From Sphingobium quisquiliarum P25 (lineage in GTDB: Bacteria > Pseudomonadota > Alphaproteobacteria > Sphingomonadales > Sphingomonadaceae), in contig NZ_ATHO01000162.1 in assembly GCF_000445065.1 (NCBI RefSeq), forward strand, positions 16,764 through 80,763: DNA of 64,000 nt, given 5' to 3'. The translations under genes and the position numbers were made by a program. The number at the start of each line of letters is the position of its first letter. Position 1 is the stretch's first letter. Below, one piece after another: positions 32,740 to 40,086 of the stretch. A model generated the notes under the pieces. The model was given only the letters and a program-made list of their open reading frames with translations. It was not told where the DNA came from and ran no database searches.

Positions 32740-33207
32740 TCATTGGCGGCGCGTGCCGTTCGTCACCAGCGCATGATTCTCGCGCACCTCCAGCCCTGGC
32801 GACCAGTTGCGGCCGAGATCGGCATGGCTGCGCCAGAATAGCCAGAGGAACGGAAGCTGGGCGAGCGCGCCGATCCAGGTCGCCCAGGCGGGGAGGCCGT
32901 AATTGGCGAAGCCGAGCAGGTCGGTCGCGAGGTGAAACAGCGGCAACACCATCATGGTGAGGAACATGCCCCCGAGCAGCGCGACCTCCGTGCGATCCTT
33001 GTGCGCATCGACGATGACATTGGCGCTGTTGCGCAATGAATGCGGTGTGCGGATCAGGAACATGGCGACCATCACGAGCAGCCAGACCAGCGATCCCCAA
33101 CCGTTGTCGCGCCAGCGAAACGCCGCCAGGATCAGCAGCGCGATCCCGAGTAGCATGGTCACCACGGCGGGCAGGCTCGCCATTATCGGACGCTGCTTGT
33201 TGGCCAT
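32740..33207 (-). CDS. Isoprenylcysteine methyltransferase-like membrane protein, C-terminally truncated
   Basis: 155 residues with four or five membrane segments (VVTMLLGIALLILAAF, LVWLLVMVAMFLI, LLGGMFLTMMVLPLFHL, WIGALAQLPFLWLFW). LGRNWSPGLEVRENHALVTN is the start of the conserved ICMT/phospholipid-methyltransferase core. The expected continuation with RHPMY and the SAM-binding helices is missing because the frame ends at 32740. It is a passenger gene cut at a junction and probably inactive. Confidence 0.75.
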   Translation of the reverse strand: MANKQRPIMASLPAVVTMLLGIALLILAAFRWRDNGWGSLVWLLVMVAMFLIRTPHSLRNSANVIVDAHKDRTEVALLGGMFLTMMVLPLFHLATDLLGFANYGLPAWATWIGALAQLPFLWLFWRSHADLGRNWSPGLEVRENHALVTNGTRRQ

Positions 33208-33299
33208 CCCTTCTCCTTTCCAGCGACTTGATCGGGCATAGGATATTTGCGAACCATTCTCAACTCACTCGAGAACGACTCGCAGAAAGGATCATCCGC

Positions 33300-33590
33300 A
33301 TGGCCGATTTTTTCCTGGGGCTGCGCCCCGGCATCTATCGCTCGGGATCGCGCGTCATGCAGACCCAGGCAGACGGCGAGGCGTGGGCCCGCGCCTATGA
33401 TGATCTGCTGGATAAGAACGATGCGATCGTGATGATCCTCGACGCGGCGCAGCGACCGGGACCGGAAGCCGGCAAGCCGCTGGCGCTGTGGCTCAAGGCG
33501 CGGCGCGAGGTGCTTGCGGCCAAAGTCAAACTCGCCCTCTATGTTGTAACCGACGCCGCTGAGCGGACGGCGATGGAGGAGCGGCGCGCG
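33300..33590 (+). pseudogene. Hypothetical protein, C-terminus replaced
   Basis: ATG 33300 follows GAAAGGATC. About 97 native-looking residues (MADFFLGLRPGIYRSGSRVM, LLDKNDAIVMILDAAQRPGP, KLALYVVTDAAERTAMEERR) precede the point where the sequence becomes the antisense of trbD. The open frame continues to 33758 but reads antisense of a transfer gene there. No family recognised. Confidence 0.5.
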
Positions 33591-33787
33591 GCCCAAACCG
33601 AGAGCGCATGGCCGATCGCCCAGATCACGAGACCCGCGATCCAGAGGCGCAGCCCGAGGCCGATCGCGCCCGCCAGCGTGCCGTTGACGATGGCGAGTGC
33701 GCGCGGAGCGCCGCCGAGCAGGATCGGCTCGGTCAGCGCCCGGTGGACGGGGGCGTAAAAGCCCGCGATCGGCTCGGCGCTTTCCAT
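33590..33787 (-). pseudogene. trbD: TrbD (VirB3-like) conjugation protein, 3' end lost
   Basis: From ATG 33787: FYAPVHRALTEPILLGGAPR, ALAIVNGTLAGAIGLGL and LWIAGLVIWAIGHALSVWAA, an inner-membrane component of IncP-type mating-pair formation. The last ~25 residues are replaced at about 33590. The start overlaps the trbC stop (TGATG), the native operon arrangement. Confidence 0.8.
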
Positions 33788-33896
33788 CAGACCAGCGCTC
33801 CGCCGCCGAAGCTGAAGAACGACAGGAAGAAGCTCGACGCGGCGAAGGCGATGCTAAGGCCGAACACGATCTGGATAAGCCGGCGGAAGCTGGCCG
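33785..33896 (-). pseudogene. trbC: TrbC (VirB2-like pilin) C-terminal remnant
   Basis: Leftward codons give FRRLIQIVFGLSIAFAASSF then FLSFFSFGGGALV and a TGA, the second membrane helix and end of the TrbC pilin. Its first two thirds were removed by a deletion that joined it, out of frame, to trbB. Confidence 0.75.
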
Positions 33897-34621
33897 GTGC
33901 CCCACGCCTTCAGGAGATCGAGCGCCTCGGCCCCGCGCACTTCGCCGATCGGGATGCGGTCAGGCCGGAGCCGAAGGCTGGAGCGGACAAGATCGGACAG
34001 CGAGACGACGCCATCCTTGGTGCGCATGGCGACGAGGTTGGGCGCGGCGCATTGCAGCTCGCGCGTGTCTTCGATCAGGACGATGCGGTCGGTGGTCTTG
34101 GCCACCTCGGCGAGCAGCGCGTTGACCAGCGTGGTCTTGCCGCTGCCGGTTCCGCCCGCCACGAGGATATTGGCACGGGCCGGAACAGCCTGGCGAAGCG
34201 TGTCCGCCTGTGCCGCCGACATGATCCCGGCGATCACATAATCGTCGAGCGTGAACACCGCGACGGCGGGCTTGCGGATGGCGAAGGCCGGCGCGGCGAC
34301 GACGGGCGGCAGCAGTCCCTCGAACCGCTCGCCGCCCTCGGGCAGCTCGGCCGAGACGCGCGGGGAGCGGGCGTGGACCTCGACCCCGACATGGTGCGCG
34401 ACCAGGCGGACGATGCGCTCGCCGTCTGCGGCGGCCAGTGTCATGCCGGTGTCGCTGATGCCTTCGCCGAGCCGATCGACCCACAGCCGGCCGTCCGGGT
34501 TCAGCATCACCTCGATGACGGCGGCATCGTCGAGCCAGGCCGCGATCGATGGGCCGAGCGCCGTGCGCAGCATCCGTGCGCCGCGCATGTTCGCTTCGGA
34601 TCGGATCGGCTGGACGGACAA
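33896..34621 (-). pseudogene. trbB: TrbB (VirB11-like ATPase), C-terminal third deleted
   Basis: From TTG 34621 (ATG 34588 is an alternative): [35 protein letters not shown], Walker A GGTGSGKTTLVNALLAEV and VLIEDTRELQC, a secretion ATPase for conjugation. Similarity runs to RGAEALDLLKAWGTG and then stops at about 33896, where the GTIHAG region and C-terminal hexamer domain should follow. Together with trbC and trbD remnants this shows that the mating machinery of this element is dead. Confidence 0.85.
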
Positions 34622-34867
34622 GCAACGGCCCCTGAATTGGGCCGGGCGAACCGCCGCCCGGCGTCAGGGGTCGATCAAGAGAGCCGGAAAAGTCTTGGGT
34701 TCAACAGGAAAATGCGCTCGTCGCAGGCCAGCGAAGAAATACAGGGAATGGCGTAGGCGGGCAGGCCGGCAGCAAGCGGCTGGCGACGCTCAGACCGATT
34801 CCATAATGATTTCACATATTGCCTTCCGTGAAATCATTTGGTAATTTCGGTTCGATAGGAGGCACCC

Positions 34868-36172
34868 ATGGGCCAGAATGTCGTTTATCTGCATGGACAA
34901 CCGGAGCCGATCGGACACTTCCTCCGCATTGGAAATTCGGGCCATCGCCAGTTGGAAACCCTGTTGGATTCCGGGAAAATGATGCTCGACCGGGTGGTCG
35001 TGGATGCAGCCGCAGTTGCCCGTCAGCATGATCTCATCGCGTCCCTAGCGGAAGCTGGTGGCGAGTTGATTCTTGACACCAATGTTGCCGAACTCTCGTC
35101 GGCCCGAAAATACAATGGCGCGGTAAAATCCGCGCCTTGGGCTAATCCTGTTGCGATGCTGACGGCAGATGATCTTCGCCCCAATGCCAATCGCGATGTG
35201 ATCGGCCAGATTGCAAGATTTGCCGTCCAGCATGGCTTTCACATGGTCCAGGCTCCTACCCATCTGCTGGAGGGATCGCCTGATGCCATGTTCGCGGTCG
35301 ATCGCGCGTCTACGATGGCCTTGCGCAATGCGCTTGATGCGGAAGGCGGTCGGCACATCGGAATCAATTATCCCCTGATGATCAAATCGGCGGTACTGCG
35401 CGATCCGGTGCAACGACGTGCTTTTATCGCCGGCCTCGAAGAATTGCCCTTCGACAATCTGTGGTTTCGTATCTCCGGCTTCGGCGCGGACGCATCTCCG
35501 GCAGGTCTGCGTCGCTACATTGCAGCCGTGATGGATTTCCAGCGACTGGAGCGTCCAATCGTCGCGGATGGTGTCGGAGGGCTTGCCGGTCTTGCCATTG
35601 TCGCATTTGGCGCGGCCGGCGGTATTTGTCACGGCGTCGCCGAGAAAGAGCGGTTCGATGCTTCGGACTGGAACAAGCCACCCGAGCCCCGCGGTCAGAG
35701 CTTCGGCCGCGAGAAACGTGTGTTGATTGGAAGCCTGGACCGGATGTTAAGCGAGAAACAGCTCGACGCCCTAATGAGCACGCCTGGGGCCAGAAAGGCT
35801 CTGAGTTGCAATGATACTTCCTGCTGTCCGCGCGGTTTCGACGACATGCTCAAAGACCCCAAGGCTCATTATCTGCGTCAGCGGTCACAGGGGGTGCAGG
35901 AGTTGTCGCGCATTCCAGATAGCCGGCGTGCGCAACATTATCTGGACAAGCAGCTAACCCCCGTCGAAAGGGCGGCGCGTAATGTCGCCAAGCTCAGGGT
36001 TGGTGACGAAGGGCTTAAAAAGATATTGGAAAAGAGCAGTGAGCGGTTGGAGAAGATCCATTCCGTGCTGGATGACCTTAGCGGAACCATCAAGGGCGCG
36101 CCACGCGCTCATGCCCCAAGCCGTCAACCACGTGGAAAGCCTGCCGCCGCTGCCGGAAAGCGTAATCCATGA
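34868..36172 (+). CDS. TIM-barrel-like protein with Cys/His cluster, cargo of a toxin-antitoxin operon
   Basis: 434 residues, not a family I can name. Regular beta/alpha units suggest a TIM barrel: DRVVVDA, GELILDTNVAELSS, NPVAMLTADDL, GFHMVQAPTHLL, HIGINYPLMIKS, NLWFRISGFGADAS and PIVADGVGGLAGLAIVAFGA. GGICHGVAEKERFD follows and then a possible metal site, SCNDTSCCPRGF with His334 (Cys314, Cys319, Cys320). The layout recalls tRNA-guanine transglycosylase/DpdA proteins, but the spacing is not the canonical zinc motif, so this is only a suggestion. The C-terminus is basic. ATG 34868 has AGGAGG. The stop overlaps the antitoxin start (ATGA). Confidence 0.6.
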   Translation: MGQNVVYLHGQPEPIGHFLRIGNSGHRQLETLLDSGKMMLDRVVVDAAAVARQHDLIASLAEAGGELILDTNVAELSSARKYNGAVKSAPWANPVAMLTADDLRPNANRDVIGQIARFAVQHGFHMVQAPTHLLEGSPDAMFAVDRASTMALRNALDAEGGRHIGINYPLMIKSAVLRDPVQRRAFIAGLEELPFDNLWFRISGFGADASPAGLRRYIAAVMDFQRLERPIVADGVGGLAGLAIVAFGAAGGICHGVAEKERFDASDWNKPPEPRGQSFGREKRVLIGSLDRMLSEKQLDALMSTPGARKALSCNDTSCCPRGFDDMLKDPKAHYLRQRSQGVQELSRIPDSRRAQHYLDKQLTPVERAARNVAKLRVGDEGLKKILEKSSERLEKIHSVLDDLSGTIKGAPRAHAPSRQPRGKPAAAAGKRNP

Positions 36173-36507
36173 GCACCGCAGTCGCCCGTATTCTTGATGA
36201 TCTCCGCTCGCGCGGCGGGCTTCAAGGTAAGGATATTGCCAATATCGTCGATGTATCCACCGCTACAGTGTCGCGGTGGTCGCATGGCAATGGCTCCCCC
36301 AACCTACGCACGCAGACGGTCATTGCCGATCTGCGCTATGTTGTGGATCGGTTGTCCGACTTCTACACGGCTGACGAAACGCGGCTGTGGCTCCATTCTC
36401 GCCACCCGTTGCTGAACGGCGAACGCGCGATTGATTTGATCAATGCCGATCGCACGGAAGAGGTGTTGGCTGTGATCGAGCGTCTCGACGCCGGCGCCTA
36501 TATTTGA
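36169..36507 (+). CDS. Xre/MbcA/ParS-type antitoxin
   Basis: 112 residues. The N-terminal helix-turn-helix is LQGKDIANIVDVSTATVSRW, followed by a linker and the toxin-binding C-terminus WLHSRHPLLNGERAIDLINA then EEVLAVIERLDAGAYI, the pattern of antitoxins paired with RES toxins. It overlaps the upstream barrel gene by four bases and is seven bases from the RES gene, so all three should be made from one transcript. It probably represses the operon promoter upstream of 34868. Confidence 0.88.
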   Translation: MSTAVARILDDLRSRGGLQGKDIANIVDVSTATVSRWSHGNGSPNLRTQTVIADLRYVVDRLSDFYTADETRLWLHSRHPLLNGERAIDLINADRTEEVLAVIERLDAGAYI

Positions 36508-36514
36508 ATCTGAC

Positions 36515-37069
36515 ATGACCCAAAGGCGCGCACGCGACATCGAGCTTCTGGACGCATTGGATGCGCATGCAGGCGTCGCATTCGAAGGCGATGTATGGCG
36601 CATCGTTCGGGCAGAACGCGATGCGCTGGAAGGCTCGGCCTCGCGTGCGCGATGGGATCCGGGTTCGTTCGATGTTCTCTACACGTGCCTTGAACGAGAA
36701 GGCGCGATGGAAGAAATCCACTTCCATTTGAGCCGGCAACCCGTCTTTCCTTCCAAGATACAATCCGTCCTGCATCGGATCGCCGTGCGCACCCGTCGCA
36801 CTCTTAAGCTGGCCGATCTCTCCGCATTGTCCGCGCTCGGCATCGCCACCGAAAGCTATGGTGATCTGACATACGAACGAAGCCAGGAAATTGGTGATGC
36901 CGCTTTTTTTCTTGGCTTCGATGGCATCTTGGCTCCGAGCGCGCGGTGGCCATGTCAGAATCTGATCCTGTTCCTGGATCGTCTTGAGCCGGAAGACTTG
37001 GCCATCACGGCATCAGAACCAGTGGATTGGAACCAATGGCGAACGCAGCGGAAAGAGAAACGCAATTAG
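36515..37069 (+). CDS. RES-domain toxin (NAD-degrading type)
   Basis: 184 residues. SASRARWDPGSFDVLYTCLE then REGAMEEIHFHLSRQP is the RES core, with the Arg, Glu and Ser positions of the family. FFLGFDGILAPSARWPCQNL and ILFLDRL form the conserved second half. RES toxins such as MbcT consume NAD, halting growth. The N-terminus is slightly extended. Located directly after its antitoxin. Complete, with no frameshift. Confidence 0.88.
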   Translation: MTQRRARDIELLDALDAHAGVAFEGDVWRIVRAERDALEGSASRARWDPGSFDVLYTCLEREGAMEEIHFHLSRQPVFPSKIQSVLHRIAVRTRRTLKLADLSALSALGIATESYGDLTYERSQEIGDAAFFLGFDGILAPSARWPCQNLILFLDRLEPEDLAITASEPVDWNQWRTQRKEKRN

Positions 37070-37105
37070 CGGTTGATTCCGCTCCCATAATACGTGGGCA
37101 TCTCC

Positions 37106-37460
37106 TTAGGTCGTAGAGCCGGTCTGATCCACCGGTGCTGGAATATCCTCTCTGATTTCTTGGTTGACCTTCGCTCCACTAGCGAGCCTCCGTCCCAGCG
37201 CCTCGATGAAGGCGTCGTAGCGATCATTGCCCAGGCGGCGCAGCGCAGCGCGTTCCGTCTCAGGCGGCGGCGGGGTCGAGGTCAACCAGAAGCGCACGAA
37301 CTGCGCGATCATCTCGACGCCGATGCCAAGATCGCGTTCGAGCCGCGCCACTTTGCGGTCGAGCTGGTCGATGCGCTTCGCCATCGCCGCCTCACGCCGT
37401 TCGTCGCCATCGGGTGAGAGGAACGAGGCTATTGCGGCTTCGGCGACGAGAGAGCGCGAT
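37106..37460 (-). pseudogene. CopG-type regulator of the trb operon, N-terminus lost
   Basis: Leftward, SLVAEAAIASFLSPDGDERR, then KRIDQLDRKVARLERDLGIG and VEMIAQFVRFWLTSTPPPPE match the CopG/ribbon-helix-helix protein normally encoded between traG and trbB. The first beta-strand and helix are missing; upstream of about 37460 the frame reads into att-site sequence. In intact elements the next leftward gene is trbB; here the three-gene cargo lies in between. Confidence 0.7.
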
Positions 37461-37496
37461 TGTCCACGCCACAATGGCCGGTTGTTGCCGATTATC

Positions 37497-37543
37497 TGGA
37501 GACAATGTGGAGACAACGGCTTTTATCAGCCCCTTTGTCTCCA
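37497..37543. repeat. Possible integrase arm sites beside the partial tRNA-Gly
   Basis: TGGAGACAA occurs at 37497-37505 and 37508-37516, and its inverse TTGTCTCCA at 37535-37543. Two direct plus one inverted copy lie 50-100 bases from the partial tRNA-Gly, on its 3' side. Confidence 0.5.
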
Positions 37544-37594
37544 ACAAAAAAGCGAGCCGCAGGCCGCTATTATGTTGATTTTTCTTAGAAAATC

Positions 37595-37641
37595 TGGAGC
37601 GGGCGAAGGGATTCGAACCCTCGACCCCAACCTTGGCAAGG
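37595..37641 (-). repeat. 47-bp copy of the 3' part of tRNA-Gly(GCC), probable att site
   Basis: Reverse complement is identical to 51424-51470, i.e. from the anticodon stem-loop to CCA of the intact tRNA-Gly. The 5' half is absent, so it cannot be a working tRNA. Such 3'-end copies are left by integrases that target tRNA genes. Its orientation is opposite to the intact gene. Confidence 0.85.
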
Positions 37642-37771
37642 CTGCGAATCGGCTGGGTTGGCAGATTGTTAAGGAAGCGGCGACAGGTTGATAATGGCTT
37701 CACGCGACATCGGTGGTCGGCTTGTCTACGCCAGAACGGCCTGCTCACAGCCCAGAACACACCCAATTGCC

Positions 37772-37797
37772 GCTTCCGTCCTGCTTCCGTGACGGAA
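37772..37797. repeat. Possible integrase arm sites beside tRNA-Thr
   Basis: GCTTCCGT occurs at 37772-37779 and 37783-37790 and the inverse ACGGAA at 37792-37797, about 60 bases beyond the 3' end of tRNA-Thr. Same plan as at the two tRNA-Gly sites. Confidence 0.4.
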
Positions 37798-37855
37798 TGT
37801 CCAGCGAATGCCGCACAAAGGATGGCGCCTATTACATTGATTTTCTTCGGAAAAA

Positions 37856-37930
<75 letters not shown>

Positions 37931-38041
37931 ACTTCACCATTTTCCACAGCCATGCGGCGGCGGAGCCGGGCCTATGGCCGCGTGCGTCCGGCTTGTCAAG
38001 GCGGTTGCGGCGGCCGGGCGGATTTGCTTTAGGCTTGGCCC

Positions 38042-38182
38042 ATGACAAGCGGACGGGACGATCGCAAGGAGCGGCTGGCGCAGGCGCTGCGCGACAATCT
38101 GCGCCGCCGCAAGGCGCAGGCTCGCGCGGGCGCGGCCGAATCGCCGCCCGTGGAACCGGGCAGCGATCGCCGCGATCCGTAG
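38042..38182 (+). CDS. Small conserved sphingomonad protein
   Basis: 46 residues: MTSGRDDRKERLAQALRDNL followed by RRRKAQARAGAAESPPVEPG. Strongly basic amphipathic helix, then a disordered tail. I recall very similar short proteins in other sphingomonads; function unknown. It is convergent with the aminopeptidase gene and has a clear stop at 38180-38182. Confidence 0.6.
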   Translation: MTSGRDDRKERLAQALRDNLRRRKAQARAGAAESPPVEPGSDRRDP

Positions 38183-38195
38183 AGGAAACCCGCCG

Positions 38196-39977
38196 TCAGA
38201 GCGGCGCGCATGCCTTCCTTAGCCAATCCAGCGCATCGCCTTCCAGTTGCGGGCCGATCAGGTCCAGCACCTTGGCATGATAGCTGTCGAGCCAGGCGCG
38301 CTCCTCGGCCGTGAGCATGTCAACGGCCACCAGATTGCGGTCGATGGGGGCGTAAGTCAGCGTTTCGAAGCCCAGCATCTCCCGCTCCGCGCCCGCAATC
38401 TCGCGCGGTTCGACCAGCACCAGATTTTCGATGCGGATGCCATATTCGCCGGTCTTGTAATAGCCGGGCTCGTTGGACAGGATCATGCCCGCCTGCAAGG
38501 GTTCGTCGCCGCCGCCGAAGGTGGCGATACGCTGCGGCCCTTCATGCACCGACAGGAAGCTGCCGACGCCGTGGCCGGTGCCATGGGCATAGTCCAGACC
38601 TTCGGCCCACAGGAACTGGCGCGCCAGAATGTCGAGCTGGCCGCCGCGCGTGCCCTTGGGGAATTGCGCGCGGGCGAGCGCGATATGGCCTTTCAGCACA
38701 AGGGTGAAGCGGCGCTTCATCTCCGCGCTGGGCGTGCCGATGGCGATGGTGCGCGTGACGTCGGTGGTCCCGTCCCGATACTGCCCACCGGAATCGACCA
38801 GATAGAGCGAGCCCGGTTCGATGCGGCGGTTGGTCGTTTCGTCCACGCGATAGTGGACGATCGCGCCATTGGGGCCAGCGCCGCTGATCGTGTCGAAGGA
38901 CAGGTCCTGAAGCTCGCCCGTGTCGCGCCGGAACGCTTCCAGCCGGGCGGCGGCGGTCAGTTCGTCGGCCGTGCCCTTCGGCCCCTCGACCGCGATCCAG
39001 TGGAGGAAGCGGGACAGCGCCGCCCCGTCGCGCAGTTGCGCCGCCTTGTGCCCGGCAATCTCGACCGGGTTCTTGATCGCCTTGGGCAGCACGGCCGGAT
39101 CGCGCAGCGCCAGCACCTCCGCGCCACCGGCCTCCAGCGCCTCGAATATCGCGGCCACGGAGCGTTCAGGGTCCGCCGCCACCGTCTTTCCTGCAAAGCC
39201 CGTCAGAGCGTCCGCAAAGGCGGCGCGGTCATGCACGCGCACCGCATTGCCCAGATGCTGGACCACCGCCTGATCGACCTTTTCCGGCGCGACATAGAGG
39301 TCCGCCGTCGCATCGGCATGGACGATCGCATAAGCGAGCGCGACCGGCGTGCGCGCCACGTCCCTGCCCCGGATGTTGAAGGTCCAGGCGATCGAATCCA
39401 GCGCCGAAAGCACCACGGCGTCGGCCCGTGACGCCGACAGCCAGTCCGCCATCGCCTGCCGCTTTTCCGCCGCGCCCTGCCCTGCATAACGGTCCTCATG
39501 CACCACCAGCCGCGCGTTGCCGGGCGCGGGGCGATCGGTCCAGACCGCATCGACCGGGTTGCCGTCCACCGCCACGAGGCTGGCTCCCCGCCCGGCCAGC
39601 GCCTCGCCCGCGGCCTTCACCCAGGCGCGCGTGTGCAGCCATGGGTCATAGCCGATCCGCGCGCCTTCGGGCACATGCGCGCCCAGCCAGGCCGCGACGG
39701 AGGTCTGCGGCACGCTTTCATATTGCCAGAACGCCTCGTCCACCTGTTCACGCACTTGCAGGGTGTAGCGGCCATCGACGAAGATCGCCGCTTCGTCCGC
39801 CAGCACCACGGCGCTGCCTGCCGACCCCTGAAATCCCGTCAGCCATGCGAGCCGCTGGGCATAGGCGCCGACATATTCGCTCATATGCTCGTCAGTCAGC
39901 GGCACGACGAAGCCGTCCAGCCTGTCATGCGCCAGTTGCACGCGCAAAGCCTTCAGACGGTCTTCATGGGTGGACAT
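38196..39977 (-). CDS. pepP: Xaa-Pro aminopeptidase (M24B)
   Basis: Metallo-aminopeptidase, 593 residues, removing N-terminal residues that precede proline. Three-domain layout: two creatinase-like N-terminal domains (SEYVGAYAQRLAWLTGFQGS), then a pita-bread domain. Metal ligands: two Asp in LVDSGGQYRDGTTDVTRT, His in HGTGHGVGSFLSVHEGP, Glu in ILSNEPGYY and Glu in GIRIENLVLVE. Length matches the long cytosolic AMPP group. ATG 39977 is the first in frame. Housekeeping gene, divergent from the S9 peptidase gene. Confidence 0.92.
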   Translation of the reverse strand: MSTHEDRLKALRVQLAHDRLDGFVVPLTDEHMSEYVGAYAQRLAWLTGFQGSAGSAVVLADEAAIFVDGRYTLQVREQVDEAFWQYESVPQTSVAAWLGAHVPEGARIGYDPWLHTRAWVKAAGEALAGRGASLVAVDGNPVDAVWTDRPAPGNARLVVHEDRYAGQGAAEKRQAMADWLSASRADAVVLSALDSIAWTFNIRGRDVARTPVALAYAIVHADATADLYVAPEKVDQAVVQHLGNAVRVHDRAAFADALTGFAGKTVAADPERSVAAIFEALEAGGAEVLALRDPAVLPKAIKNPVEIAGHKAAQLRDGAALSRFLHWIAVEGPKGTADELTAAARLEAFRRDTGELQDLSFDTISGAGPNGAIVHYRVDETTNRRIEPGSLYLVDSGGQYRDGTTDVTRTIAIGTPSAEMKRRFTLVLKGHIALARAQFPKGTRGGQLDILARQFLWAEGLDYAHGTGHGVGSFLSVHEGPQRIATFGGGDEPLQAGMILSNEPGYYKTGEYGIRIENLVLVEPREIAGAEREMLGFETLTYAPIDRNLVAVDMLTAEERAWLDSYHAKVLDLIGPQLEGDALDWLRKACAPL

Positions 39978-40086
39978 GGAATTTCCCTTGGATCACATCG
40001 GCCCCTTGCGCGGGCCCCATCACCGCCAACATAAGCAGGCATGCGCGCTTATGCCAGCGCGTCCGGCCCACGATACAGGACTGTGA

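Noticed and set aside
37595..37641. A second functional tRNA-Gly
   Set aside because: The D arm and 5' acceptor strand are missing; only the part from the anticodon stem-loop to CCA is present.
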